NCBI GenBank assembly: GCA_018333655.1
Contig: JAGXTJ010000044.1
Coordinates: forward strand, 62,001-126,000
Length of the DNA stretch: 64,000 bases
Source: Bacillota bacterium
GTDB taxonomy: Bacteria; Bacillota; UBA994
Direction: 5' to 3'
This document shows positions 52,350 to 60,950 of the stretch, one piece after another. Below the pieces are notes generated by a model. It worked only from the letters and a program-made list of their open reading frames with translations. It was not told the DNA's origin and did no database searches. The first letter of the stretch is position 1. The number at the start of each line of letters is the position of its first letter. Position numbers and translations under genes: made by a program.

Positions 52350-53525
52350 TTGTCACAGCGGCATATCCTGGCAGTCGTCGCGATTTTGTGTCTCTGTCTT
52401 ATTCCTATCCCCGTTGTCGAGGCCACAGCCACAAATCGAAGCCTCCCTGCGATGGCGTTGTCGGAGGCCCTCCGGGTTCCACAGGCGCTATTGATGGATA
52501 TGGGAACGGGCACCATTCTCTTGGCGAAGGACGAGCATCAACAGAGGCCTATTGCCAGTCTGACCAAAATTATGACCAAGCTCTTGGTCTTAGAAGCGAT
52601 AGAAGCAAATCGCATCACATGGGATGATCAGGTGCGCATTAGTAGCCACGCACGCCAGTACGGAGGCTCGCAAATTTGGCTGGAAGAGGGCGAAGTTCTT
52701 ACCGTCGAGCAGCTGTTTTTGGCTGTGGCAGTAGTCTCGGCCAATGATGCCGCGGTAGCCCTGTCAGAGTTTATTGCCGGCAGTGAGGTAGGCTTTGTTG
52801 CCCTTATGAATGAAAGAGCGCGTGGGCTAGGAATGACCAACACCAATTTTACCAGCGCTTGTGGACTCGACATCGGTCAGCCCTTCTCCTCAGCTTACGA
52901 TGTAGCTCTGATGACGCGCGCCTTACTTAAGCATGAGAGAGTGCACGACTTTGTCAGTATCAGGGTAACTCACCTCGAACGGGCGCGCGTGCGCAGTATG
53001 CTCGCTAATACCAATCGCCATCTCCTGGCCACCTACCCAGGTTATGACGGTCTTAAGACCGGCTGGACAACGAAAGCTGGTTGGTGTTTGTCTGCGACAG
53101 CTAAGCGCGGCCAACTGCGTCTAATTGCCATCGTTCTAGGTGGAAACACCCCGGCAGAGCGCAACAGCGATATAGTGCAACTCCTAGATTATGGCTTCGC
53201 CACTTACGAGGGGAAGCGCGTCGTGGAAAAGGGCCAAGAAGTAGGCCTCGCTCGGGTACAAAAAGGTCAGACGGAGCAAGTGAAGCTTTATGCTGCAGAC
53301 TACTTGGATATTATTTTTCCTAAGGGCCAGAAGAGCGCCTGGGAGCAGAAAACCGAATTCTTCGCTGTGGAGGCGCCAGTGGCTGCGGGTCAGATTATGG
53401 GTAGACTGACGATCCTTCAGGACGGCAAGGTTGTAAGACAAGTTGACTTAATGGCGGCAGAGAATGTACCTCGCGCTTCGGCCTTTCTTTTCTTTAACCG
53501 ACTATGGCGCCGCTTACTGCGCTAG
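52350..53525 (+). CDS. dacF: D-alanyl-D-alanine carboxypeptidase DacF
   Basis: The 391-residue S11 penicillin-binding protein has a signal peptide (1-26) and S70-L-T-K73, S-A-N near 130 and KTG in GLKTGWTTKAG. It lies immediately before spoIIAA as in Bacillus, where dacF is read through into spoIIA. TTG 52350 lies after GAGGAGG. The C-terminal helix ends SAFLFFNRLWRRLLR. Confidence 0.94.
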   Translation: MSQRHILAVVAILCLCLIPIPVVEATATNRSLPAMALSEALRVPQALLMDMGTGTILLAKDEHQQRPIASLTKIMTKLLVLEAIEANRITWDDQVRISSHARQYGGSQIWLEEGEVLTVEQLFLAVAVVSANDAAVALSEFIAGSEVGFVALMNERARGLGMTNTNFTSACGLDIGQPFSSAYDVALMTRALLKHERVHDFVSIRVTHLERARVRSMLANTNRHLLATYPGYDGLKTGWTTKAGWCLSATAKRGQLRLIAIVLGGNTPAERNSDIVQLLDYGFATYEGKRVVEKGQEVGLARVQKGQTEQVKLYAADYLDIIFPKGQKSAWEQKTEFFAVEAPVAAGQIMGRLTILQDGKVVRQVDLMAAENVPRASAFLFFNRLWRRLLR

Positions 53526-53541
53526 CTACAAACTACCGCAT

Positions 53542-53562
53542 CCCCCATTTTGGGGGTTTTTT
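53542..53562 (+). terminator. Terminator after dacF
   Basis: CCCCC (53542-53546) pairs with GGGGG (53552-53556), loop ATTTT, then six T. Confidence 0.8.
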
Positions 53563-53572
53563 CTTTGTTGCG

Positions 53573-53601
53573 GCAGGATTTGTTTGCCAAGGAGAGAATC
53601 C
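53573..53601 (+). promoter_or_regulatory. Sigma-H promoter of the spoIIA operon
   Basis: GCAGGATTT (53573-53581) fits RnAGGAwWW fully; after 11 nt AGAGAATCC (53593-53601) holds the GAAT core of RnnGAATww. The spacing is canonical and the start would fall about 20 nt before the spoIIAA ATG, just upstream of its ribosome site GGGAGG. Bacillus spoIIA uses sigma-H with Spo0A~P. No clear Spo0A box is seen. Confidence 0.75.
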
Positions 53602-53625
53602 CATAGCAAAGGGAGGTTGACGTTA

Positions 53626-53967
53626 ATGGAGATTGATTTGAGATACCGCGGTAATGTCTTAGTGGTGACACTGAAAGGTGAGTTAGACCACCACGCCGCC
53701 GACAAACTGCGGCAGCTGGTGGAAAAAGAGCTGGACAAGGAGATAGCCATCCATCTTTTGTTCAATTTGCCCGGTCTTACTTTTATGGATAGCTCTGGCT
53801 TAGGCGTCATACTAGGTCGCTACCGGAGGGTTAATGCTGCGGGTGGCAAAGTAGGTGCCTGCTCGTTGCACCCATATATAGAGCGGTTGTACCAAATGGC
53901 AGGGCTACCTCGCATTATCCCGGTCTATGAATCCGAAGAGGCGGCGCTCGTTTCACTGAAGAGATAG
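53626..53967 (+). CDS. spoIIAA: Anti-sigma-F factor antagonist SpoIIAA
   Basis: The 113-residue STAS protein, when unphosphorylated, releases SigF from SpoIIAB. The phosphorylation loop TFMDSSGLGVILGRY (Ser-56/57) is intact. ATG 53626 after GGGAGG is chosen; the open frame upstream runs into the dacF end. It is also a possible substrate type for SpoIIE-like phosphatases such as the one beside hydS, but its own partner is normally SpoIIE. Confidence 0.96.
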   Translation: MEIDLRYRGNVLVVTLKGELDHHAADKLRQLVEKELDKEIAIHLLFNLPGLTFMDSSGLGVILGRYRRVNAAGGKVGACSLHPYIERLYQMAGLPRIIPVYESEEAALVSLKR

Positions 53968-53987
53968 CTGAGAAATGGGGGAAAAAA

Positions 53988-54419
53988 ATGGAAAATTGGT
54001 TCGAGCTGCGCCTGCCTGCGCTGTCACAAAACGAAAAGTTTGCGCGCACTACAGCTGCTCTTTTTGCTCTTCAGGCGGGTGACTGGTCACTAGTAGAGAT
54101 AAATGAAATCAAAACGGCAGTGTCAGAAGCGGTGACTAATGCCATTATTCATGGCTACCATGAGTGCTGCGGCGAAATTATAGTAAGTGGCACAGTGGCA
54201 GCGGGTGTTGTGGAATTTACTATCTCTGATGCCGGACAGGGCATTGCTGATGTAGAGACAGCCCGTCAACCGTTATTTACAACCAAACCTGAGCACGAAC
54301 GCAGCGGTCTTGGGTTTACGGTCATGGAGAATTTCATGGATGAGGTAGAGATAGACTCAACACTTGGGCAGGGGACTAAGGTGAAGATGACTAAGTACCT
54401 CCTGCGTAAAGTACAATAG
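53988..54419 (+). CDS. spoIIAB: Anti-sigma-F factor and serine kinase SpoIIAB
   Basis: The 143-residue GHKL kinase binds SigF and phosphorylates SpoIIAA. N box AVSEAVTNAIIHGY, D box SDAGQGIADVE and G box RSGLGFTVMENFMD are present. It lies 20 nt after spoIIAA and 7 nt before sigF. Confidence 0.96.
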   Translation: MENWFELRLPALSQNEKFARTTAALFALQAGDWSLVEINEIKTAVSEAVTNAIIHGYHECCGEIIVSGTVAAGVVEFTISDAGQGIADVETARQPLFTTKPEHERSGLGFTVMENFMDEVEIDSTLGQGTKVKMTKYLLRKVQ

Positions 54420-54426
54420 AGCCGTA

Positions 54427-55191
54427 ATGAGCACGATAAACGCCAAGAAGGTAGCCAGTGGTCCCGTGCTGAGCGAAGCTGATACACAAGCACACTTGCG
54501 TAGTCTTCGCGCTGGAGATAAGTCAGTCCGTGAGAAAATGCTCCTAGGTCACGCACGTCTCGTGTATTCGCTCGTGACTCGTTTTTTAAACAGTGGACAC
54601 GATCCCGAAGACCTCTTTCAAATTGGCTGTATCGGCCTCTTGAAGGCCATAGACAGATTTGATCTTAATATCGGGGTGAGATTCTCTACCTATGCCGTTC
54701 CCCTGATCATCGGGGAGATTCGCCGCTTTTTGCGCGATGACGGGCCTATAAAAGTGTCGCGTTCTATCAAGGAGACGGCACATCGAGTGCGAAAATGTAG
54801 CGAAACATTACGGGCCGAACTGGGTAGGGATGCCCGTCTTAGCGAAATCGCCGCCTCGCTCGAGTTAAATGAAGAAGAGATTGTCTCGGCATTGCTTGCT
54901 ATGCGCCCCATGGCTTCATTGGAAGAGAAGATATCTTCGTCCGACAGTAACTCTATGTACTTGGTTGACTGTCTTAAACTAGAGGAACCGGTGCAAGAGG
55001 CAGTAGTGGAGAACATCGCCCTGCAACAGCTAATGGCCAGTCTGTCGCCCAAGGAACAGCGTATTATTACCGCTAGGTACTTCGAAAACAGGACGCAGTC
55101 TCAAGTGGCTAGTGAGCTCGGTGTTAGTCAAGTGCAGATTTCGCGCTTAGAAAAAGCAATTTTAGCTCGCTTGCGCCGGCTCCTCGACTAG
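54427..55191 (+). CDS. sigF: RNA polymerase sigma-F factor
   Basis: The 254-residue forespore sigma factor has region 2 (GHDPEDLFQIGCIGLLKAID, FSTYAVPLIIGEIRRFLRDD), region 3 and region 4 (TQSQVASELGVSQVQISRLE). It drives early forespore genes after release from SpoIIAB. Length and order are normal. The spoVA genes follow about 0.5 kb on. Confidence 0.97.
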   Translation: MSTINAKKVASGPVLSEADTQAHLRSLRAGDKSVREKMLLGHARLVYSLVTRFLNSGHDPEDLFQIGCIGLLKAIDRFDLNIGVRFSTYAVPLIIGEIRRFLRDDGPIKVSRSIKETAHRVRKCSETLRAELGRDARLSEIAASLELNEEEIVSALLAMRPMASLEEKISSSDSNSMYLVDCLKLEEPVQEAVVENIALQQLMASLSPKEQRIITARYFENRTQSQVASELGVSQVQISRLEKAILARLRRLLD

Positions 55192-55271
55192 CTACATGAT
55201 TTGATAAGTTGTGGAGATACTAGGTTTGAGCGACCAAGTAAGGTTGCACCCTGACAACCGAGGTGGAAGAC

Positions 55272-55454
55272 ATGCGGCTCCGGCGAAAACAGATGTACGT
55301 GGTTGCTCTGGCAGCAATGCTCACAATTGTTGCTTGGTCGTGGTGGTACCTCTCTGTGCGCCAAGATGATAGGAGACCCCATGGCGCAACGATGGTCAGG
55401 CTACAGCTGACAAATGAGGAGGTGCGACATGGCGCAAGTGGTAAAAGTTCTTGA
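55272..55454 (+). CDS. Unknown small membrane-anchored protein
   Basis: The 60-residue product has a basic start (MRLRRKQ), a membrane helix at about 8-26 (YVVALAAMLTIVAWSWWY) and a polar tail. Ribosome site GAGGTGG lies before ATG 55272. It overlaps the dodecin gene by 26 nt in another frame. I recognise no family; Bacillus has spoVAA and spoVAB at this place instead. Confidence 0.5.
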   Translation: MRLRRKQMYVVALAAMLTIVAWSWWYLSVRQDDRRPHGATMVRLQLTNEEVRHGASGKSS

Positions 55455-55641
55455 GTTGGTGGGTGACTCCACCCGTGGTTGGCAAGAGGCAATTGAAAAC
55501 GCAGTGCAGGAGGCCGCACGCACCGTCGACAATATTACCGGAGTAGAAGTCTACAATATGACTGGCAATGTGGAGAGAGGACACATAGTGGAATATAAAG
55601 CCAATGTGAAAGTGGCTTTTCTCGTAGAACCACAGCGCTGA
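55429..55641 (+). CDS. Dodecin family flavin-binding protein
   Basis: The 70-residue protein forms a 12-mer that stores flavin or CoA in known cases. It has VVKVLELVGDSTRGWQEAIE and the central VRGVEVYNMTG-like segment TGVEVYNMTGNVERG plus the C-terminal YKANVKVAF. ATG 55429 follows AGGAGGTG. Its presence between sigF and spoVAC is unusual to me; it may be read with the sporulation genes. Confidence 0.9.
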   Translation: MAQVVKVLELVGDSTRGWQEAIENAVQEAARTVDNITGVEVYNMTGNVERGHIVEYKANVKVAFLVEPQR

Positions 55642-55647
55642 AGTGAG

Positions 55648-55676
55648 GATGTCCCGTTTCGCGGGGCATCTTCTTC
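55648..55676 (+). terminator. Terminator after the dodecin gene
   Basis: GATGTCCCG (55648-55656) pairs with CGGGGCATC (55662-55670) with one G-U, then TTCTTCTT. Confidence 0.8.
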
Positions 55677-55678
55677 TT

Positions 55679-55708
55679 GTATTATCCTTTTCTCTCTTGT
55701 GAACAATA
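55679..55708 (+). promoter_or_regulatory. Possible forespore (sigma-G/F) promoter of spoVA
   Basis: TGTATT (55679-55684) and AACAATA (55702-55708), 17 nt apart, resemble sigma-G elements (TGMATA and CATAMTA) only partly. The position between a terminator and spoVAC, with spoVA forespore-specific in all known cases, supports a promoter here. Confidence 0.35.
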
Positions 55709-55725
55709 GAGGGGGAGGTGTGACG

Positions 55726-56193
55726 ATGGTTGGCAGCAAGGCTCGTAAAAAACAGTTGCAGCGCAAAGACTACCAGCAACTGAGTGCGCAAAAGAGGTTG
55801 AAGATTCCTGTATGGCGGAACACCTTAGTGGCCTTTGTGGTAGGAGGATTAGTTTCGGTGCTTGGTCAAGGACTGATCTTTTTCTATATATGGTTGGGAT
55901 TTAAGGAGGAGCAGGCGGCGAGTCCGATGGTGGCAACACTGATATTGATTGCCTCTATTTTGACAGGCCTTGGAGTGTGGGATTACCTCGGGCAGTTTGC
56001 GGGGGCTGGGGTAGGGGTGCCAGTCACCGGCTTTGCCAATTCCATTGTCTCTTCGGCGATAGAGTTTAAGCGTGAGGGCTACATCTTGGGTGTGGGAGGA
56101 CGCATGTTTCAGTTGGCTGGGCCGGTTATTGTTTACGGTGCGGTTACAGCCTTCGTTGTGGGACTTATACACGCCTTGGTGCAGTGGTTATGA
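55726..56193 (+). CDS. spoVAC: SpoVAC, spore dipicolinic acid channel protein
   Basis: The 155-residue membrane protein has about four helices and the conserved segment LGVWDYLGQFAGAGVGVPVTGFANS. SpoVAC is a mechanosensitive-type channel for dipicolinate uptake in the forespore and release at germination. ATG 55726 follows GGGGGAGGTG. It overlaps spoVAD by 4 nt. Confidence 0.96.
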   Translation: MVGSKARKKQLQRKDYQQLSAQKRLKIPVWRNTLVAFVVGGLVSVLGQGLIFFYIWLGFKEEQAASPMVATLILIASILTGLGVWDYLGQFAGAGVGVPVTGFANSIVSSAIEFKREGYILGVGGRMFQLAGPVIVYGAVTAFVVGLIHALVQWL

Positions 56194-57248
56194 AGGCGCG
56201 GAAGAAAGTCGGTTTGCAGTCTATGGTTTTCTCGCGGCCGGTGGCGATTCTTAGTTCGGCTGCTTGCGTGGGCCCACTCGAAGGGGCAGGTCCCCTGCAG
56301 GGGAGCTTTGACGTGGTCTACCCTGACCTGCTAATTGGCGCTAAGAGTTGGGAAGCAGCGGAAACAACTATGATCAAAGAGGCGGTAGAGATCGCACTCG
56401 GCAAAGGCAGTTTGTCCACCCAAAGCGTGGACTACTTACTGGCAGGGGACTTGCTCAACCAGTGTATTGCGGCTAACTTCGCGGCTCGCGATCTAGGCAT
56501 ACCCATGCTAGGTTTGTACGGCGCTTGTTCCACCATGGCGGAGTCGGCAGGTCTTGGGGCGGTACTCATTGATGGCGGTTTTGCCCAGTACACGGTGGCA
56601 GCTGCTTCTAGTCATAATGCTACTTCTGAACGTCAGTACCGTTATCCAACTGAGTACGGAGGACAACGACCGCCCTACAGCCAGCATACCGTTACTGCGG
56701 CTGGGGCGCTACTCCTTAGTAATGGCCTCCACTGCCAAAGTCCCATGCCGCGCATTACGCACTTTACCGTAGGCAAGGTCTGTGATCTAGGTATCAAGGA
56801 TCCCTTCGACATGGGCTCGGCCATGGCTCCAGCCGCAGCTGACACCTTGCTAAGGCACTTCGCCGATCTGGCTTTAGCGGCGGACCATTACGACCTAGTA
56901 GTGACAGGCGACCTAGCCTATGTTGGCCACGCTATCCTTAAAGAACTGCTGCATCAATCCAATTTGGACTTGGGGAGTCGCCTTAACGACTGCGGGCTGA
57001 TGATTTATGACCGCCATGAACAGCCTGTCTTTGCCGGTGGCTCTGGTTGCGGTTCTAGCGCCGCCGTTCTTTGTGGCTACCTCCTAGACATGCTCAGCTC
57101 CTACACCATAAAGCGTCTCTTGTTAGTCGGCACAGGAGCACTGCTTAGCCCTGTTACCTACCAGCAAGGCGAGACCATCCCCTGTGTTGCTCATGCTGTC
57201 GCTATAGAAATGTGCCATGACCATTTGGCAGATGAGGAGTTACGATGA
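56190..57248 (+). CDS. spoVAD: SpoVAD, dipicolinic acid-binding thiolase-fold protein
   Basis: The 352-residue protein has a thiolase-like fold (LYGACSTMAESAGLGAVLID, TAAGALLLSN, AGGSGCGSSAAV). In Bacillus it sits on the spore inner membrane and binds dipicolinic acid. ATG 56190 shares bases with the spoVAC stop. Confidence 0.95.
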   Translation: MKARKKVGLQSMVFSRPVAILSSAACVGPLEGAGPLQGSFDVVYPDLLIGAKSWEAAETTMIKEAVEIALGKGSLSTQSVDYLLAGDLLNQCIAANFAARDLGIPMLGLYGACSTMAESAGLGAVLIDGGFAQYTVAAASSHNATSERQYRYPTEYGGQRPPYSQHTVTAAGALLLSNGLHCQSPMPRITHFTVGKVCDLGIKDPFDMGSAMAPAAADTLLRHFADLALAADHYDLVVTGDLAYVGHAILKELLHQSNLDLGSRLNDCGLMIYDRHEQPVFAGGSGCGSSAAVLCGYLLDMLSSYTIKRLLLVGTGALLSPVTYQQGETIPCVAHAVAIEMCHDHLADEELR

Positions 57249-57595
57249 TATTTCTCTATGCCTTCTTAGTGGGTGGGGCAATCTGTGCTATCGGCCAATT
57301 ACTCATCGACCTAACCCCGTTGACCCCTGCTCACGTTCTCACGGTCCTAGTTGTCGCTGGGGGCGTCCTCTCTGGCCTTGGAATGTATGGCCCCTTGGTA
57401 GAATGGTCGGGGGCAGGTGCGTCAGTCCCCATAACGAGTTTCGGCCATCAATTAGTGCAAGGCGCATTACAAGAAAAGGCCACAGCGGGGCTTTACGGAG
57501 TCATGGGTGGGATTTTTGACCTGACTAGTTCGGGAATTACTGCGGCTATAGTCTTTGGTTTCTTCTGTGCCCTTATTTTTGACCCTAAAGGATAG
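57245..57595 (+). CDS. spoVAE: SpoVAE, membrane component of the dipicolinic acid channel
   Basis: The 116-residue membrane protein has about three helices and GMYGPLVEWSGAGASVPITSFGH, homologous to the same region of SpoVAC. It overlaps spoVAD by 4 nt and ends the operon. Confidence 0.95.
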   Translation: MIFLYAFLVGGAICAIGQLLIDLTPLTPAHVLTVLVVAGGVLSGLGMYGPLVEWSGAGASVPITSFGHQLVQGALQEKATAGLYGVMGGIFDLTSSGITAAIVFGFFCALIFDPKG

Positions 57596-57607
57596 CAGTG
57601 CCCTGCG

Positions 57608-57642
57608 CAATCGCGTTATGTTGGGAACGCGGTTGTGTTTTT
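57608..57642 (+). terminator. Terminator after spoVAE
   Basis: CAATCGCGTT (57608-57617) pairs with AACGCGGTTG (57626-57635) with one G-U, loop ATGTTGGG, then TGTTTTTC. Confidence 0.82.
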
Positions 57643-57645
57643 CTA

Positions 57646-57654
57646 TGCTATAAT
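57646..57654 (+). promoter_or_regulatory. Extended -10 promoter of the DHH-CBS-polymerase gene
   Basis: TGCTATAAT combines an extended -10 (TGn) with a perfect TATAAT (57649-57654), 28 nt before the GTG start. No -35 box is obvious, as is common with extended -10 promoters. Confidence 0.55.
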
Positions 57655-57681
57655 TAGGTAGTCATGTGTGGGGGTGTTTAG

Positions 57682-60297
57682 GTGGAGGTAGTAGTATGCC
57701 ATGCCAATGCCGATTTTGACGCCCTAGGGTCATTAGTTGCTACTAAAGTACTAAGACCCAGGGCGCTAGCTTGTTTTCCGGGCCATATTAACAAGAAGGT
57801 GCGCGAGCTCTATTCACTCTACAAGGACAGTCTCAATATTACATCCGCTGACCATATCAATGTGCAAGAAGTTACCCATCTTTATGTGCTAGATACACAG
57901 CGCCCCGAACGTATTGGTAAATTCAAATCCATTTTTGAGCGCAGCGACGTGCGCTTAAGCATTATCGACCATCATCCCTTACAGAGTAATCTGCCCTCAT
58001 GGGCCAAGCTGCAAGTAGAAATGGTAGGGGCCACTACCACCCTGTTGGTGGAAGAGATTGCGAGCAGGGGGTTATTTCTCAGCCCCAGCCAAGCCACGGT
58101 GATGGCAGTCGGTATCTATTCAGACACTGCGTGCCTAACCTCTGGCACCACATCGCCTAGGGACGCCAAGGCGGTGGCTTTTCTCCTCAGCCAGCAGGCT
58201 AACTTAGAGGTCATTGCTAGTTATGTTCGTAGCCCGCTGAGCGATGGGCAGCGCACCCTCTTTGAAGAATTGCTCACTGCCTCTCGTGAAGTGTCTGTGA
58301 AAGACGCTAAGATAAGGCTAACCTCATGTGAGGTCAACGAATATGTGGACGGACTTGCCGTGTTGGCTTCACGGCTGGCTGAAATTGATGACTGTGATGC
58401 CTGTATTGTGGCTGTGAATATGGATGGACGAGTGCATATAGTAGGGCGTAGCAAGAATGACCGCGTGAACATGCATGCCCTGATGCGTCATTTTGGGGGC
58501 AGCGGACATCAGCAAGCTGCGGCCGCCACCGTCAAGGGTAAAGGGATAGTGGAGCTCCTGGACTTGATTGAGCAAGTTTTGCCAAGCGTAGTCGAGCCAC
58601 CCCTTCGCGCTAAGGATATTATGAGTTCGCCGGTAAAAAGTGTTGACCCCGAGATGACCATGGAAGAGGCCGGGCACATGATGCTACGCAGTGGTCACAG
58701 CGGCTTGCCTGTGGTCCAAGGCGGTAGCTTAATCGGCATTATTTCTAGGCGCGATCTCGACAAGGCCAATCATCATGGACTGCAAAATGCTCCCGTCAAA
58801 GGGTTTATGTCTACTGTGGTCGTTACCGTAAACGGAGAAGCCTCCATGGATGAAGTGCAACGTTTAATGATGGGTAAAGACATCGGTCGCTTGCCCGTGG
58901 TAGATGCAGAGGGCGGCATCATCGGCATAGTCACGCGCACAGATGTGTTGCGTACCTTGCACGGCAAAAGCTACCCACATTGGTATCAGACCACTTTTCG
59001 TTCGCAGCCTGAGGCGCTTGACTTAGAGCTGCCTAACATTGCCCCCTTACTGGAAAAGCACTTGGGCAACAAAACGATTGGCCTCTTGCTCTTGATTGGG
59101 CAGGAAGCGGAGCGGTATGGCGCTAAAGTATACCTTGTGGGCGGTCTGGTGCGAGATATATTGGTGGGCTATCCCAATGTAGATATAGATTTAGTAGTAG
59201 AGCCTGAGGCCATTCCTATCGCTAAAATCGTGGCCAAGCTGCTAGGGGCTGAATGCGTTGATTACCCAAAGTTTGGCACGGCGACCCTCACCCTGCCCTC
59301 AGGTGATCAGATTGATTTTGCCACGGCGCGCACTGAATTCTATGCGATGCCAGCGGCCATGCCTGATGTAGAATATGCGACTATAAGACAAGACCTCTAT
59401 CGGCGTGATTTCACCATCAACACTCTCGCTGTGCCGCTTAGCTCATCTCTGTTTGGTAATTTGCTTGATTTTTACGGGGGGCGAGATGATCTTCAAGCAG
59501 GATTGGTACGAGTGCTCTACAACCTAAGTTTTGTCGAAGACCCTACCCGCATCATACGTGCCGTGCGATTTGAGCAACGATATGGCTACGCCTTAGAAGA
59601 ACAAACGGAACGTTTTTTACGCCATGCCCTCGACAATGGTGTGCTGGAGAAAGTTTCGCGCGAGAAGTTGCGCGAGGAGTTACGTTTGTTGTTTGTCGAG
59701 GCGTCGGCCCCCCGAGCCATCCTACGCATGGACGAGCTAGCTATCTGGCCACATATCTTGCCACAGTTTCGGCTAACTGATCGGCAAATAGATGTCTTAC
59801 GCACTGTGACCCAGGTGGATTTAACAGAGCTCGATGTGTTTGCTATTTACAGCACGGTATTGTTTCTGTACCGGCCCTATGCAGAATGGCCGCCACTTAT
59901 TGAGAGCCTTAAATTGCCACGCAAAGCACGCGATGTCGCCCTTGAGGTGATGGAACAAGCGGCACAGATACTCGGTGCCCTCTCTCTGGAAGAAGCGAAT
60001 TTAGCAGAATTACTTCTTATGTACGAGCCCCTACATGCCGAGACAAAAGTAATACTTGGCGCACTGGCTAGTAAAGAGGGAGCCAAAAGAATAGAGGCCA
60101 TGCAAGCATTAGGCTCTGTCAAAATGTCTCTCAAAGGTCAGGATCTTATCGAGCGTGGCATTGCTCCAGGGCCGCTTCTTGGCAGGCTGCTGCGAGATAT
60201 TAAGAAAGCTCGTCTCGAACGCCTAGTAGCAAGCAGGGAAGACGAGCTGGAATACCTCGATTTGCTCCTCGAGCGCAACCAAAAGGGAGGAAACTAA
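57682..60297 (+). CDS. DHH-CBS-polyA polymerase fusion (tRNA nucleotidyltransferase-related)
   Basis: The 871-residue protein has an N-terminal DHH phosphoesterase (HANADFDALGSL, DHHPL, GGSGHQQAAAATV; about 1-310), two CBS domains (about 312-430), and a class II nucleotidyltransferase head (VYLVGGLVRDILVGYPNVDIDLVV near 480) with helical RNA-binding C-terminus. Such fusions are found in Clostridia and other phyla; one part is thought to add A to tRNA 3' ends (CCA or A-adding), the other to act on nucleotides or RNA. The DHH motif set looks complete. GTG 57682. A single-purpose cca gene may exist elsewhere. Confidence 0.9.
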   Translation: MEVVVCHANADFDALGSLVATKVLRPRALACFPGHINKKVRELYSLYKDSLNITSADHINVQEVTHLYVLDTQRPERIGKFKSIFERSDVRLSIIDHHPLQSNLPSWAKLQVEMVGATTTLLVEEIASRGLFLSPSQATVMAVGIYSDTACLTSGTTSPRDAKAVAFLLSQQANLEVIASYVRSPLSDGQRTLFEELLTASREVSVKDAKIRLTSCEVNEYVDGLAVLASRLAEIDDCDACIVAVNMDGRVHIVGRSKNDRVNMHALMRHFGGSGHQQAAAATVKGKGIVELLDLIEQVLPSVVEPPLRAKDIMSSPVKSVDPEMTMEEAGHMMLRSGHSGLPVVQGGSLIGIISRRDLDKANHHGLQNAPVKGFMSTVVVTVNGEASMDEVQRLMMGKDIGRLPVVDAEGGIIGIVTRTDVLRTLHGKSYPHWYQTTFRSQPEALDLELPNIAPLLEKHLGNKTIGLLLLIGQEAERYGAKVYLVGGLVRDILVGYPNVDIDLVVEPEAIPIAKIVAKLLGAECVDYPKFGTATLTLPSGDQIDFATARTEFYAMPAAMPDVEYATIRQDLYRRDFTINTLAVPLSSSLFGNLLDFYGGRDDLQAGLVRVLYNLSFVEDPTRIIRAVRFEQRYGYALEEQTERFLRHALDNGVLEKVSREKLREELRLLFVEASAPRAILRMDELAIWPHILPQFRLTDRQIDVLRTVTQVDLTELDVFAIYSTVLFLYRPYAEWPPLIESLKLPRKARDVALEVMEQAAQILGALSLEEANLAELLLMYEPLHAETKVILGALASKEGAKRIEAMQALGSVKMSLKGQDLIERGIAPGPLLGRLLRDIKKARLERLVASREDELEYLDLLLERNQKGGN

Positions 60298-60299
60298 GC

Positions 60300-60950
60300 A
60301 TGGACTTACTAGCACTGCTTCCGGAAAACTTAATCTTTTTGCTGCCTGCGTTGCTCTTGGCACTAACAGTGCATGAATTTGCACATGCCTATGTGTCGCA
60401 TCGCTTGGGAGACCCCACGCCCAAGTGGCAAGGCAGGCTGACGCTCAATCCTATCGCGCATATCGATCCCGTTGGTTTTCTCATGATCATGTTCTTTCGC
60501 TTTGGCTGGGGCAAAGCCGTAGAGATTGACCCTAAGTACTACCGCAACCGGCGGCAGGGGATGGTGCTCGTTTCTGTGGCTGGCCCTGCTGCGAACATTG
60601 TTACTGCCTTTGTCTTAGTGGTCGCACACATTCTCGTTATGATACTGAACCCTGCTCAAATGGGGGGCTTTGTGGGGGAACTGCTTAGCACGGCCATTTC
60701 GCTGAACATTTTTCTGGCCGTCTTTAATTTGCTGCCCATACCGCCCCTTGATGGCTCTAAAATACTTGCTGGTCTACTGCCGGGTAAGTACTCATATCGT
60801 TTTCAGTCGTTCACAAATCAATGGGGCATGTTGCTGTTGTTAGTAGTCGTCATGACCGGCATTACATCATATACGGTGCTACCTATTGGTGGCTTCTTGC
60901 TTGACATGATGTACGGAGTGGTACTAGCTTTTGTCGGGATTTTTGTATGA
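60300..60950 (+). CDS. Site-2 protease family (M50) membrane metalloprotease
   Basis: The 216-residue polytopic protein has zinc motif TVHEFAHAYVSHRLGD near residue 23 and NLLPIPPLDGSKI near 147, which supplies the third ligand. This is the short YwhC/rseP-like subgroup with no PDZ domain. It starts 2 nt after the polymerase stop and overlaps scpA by 4 nt. Substrate unknown. Confidence 0.92.
   Translation: MDLLALLPENLIFLLPALLLALTVHEFAHAYVSHRLGDPTPKWQGRLTLNPIAHIDPVGFLMIMFFRFGWGKAVEIDPKYYRNRRQGMVLVSVAGPAANIVTAFVLVVAHILVMILNPAQMGGFVGELLSTAISLNIFLAVFNLLPIPPLDGSKILAGLLPGKYSYRFQSFTNQWGMLLLLVVVMTGITSYTVLPIGGFLLDMMYGVVLAFVGIFV

Noticed and set aside
53526-53625. Spo0A box (TTCGACA or reverse) in front of spoIIA
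   Set aside because: No match of useful quality is present in the gap; only the sigma-H elements are supported.
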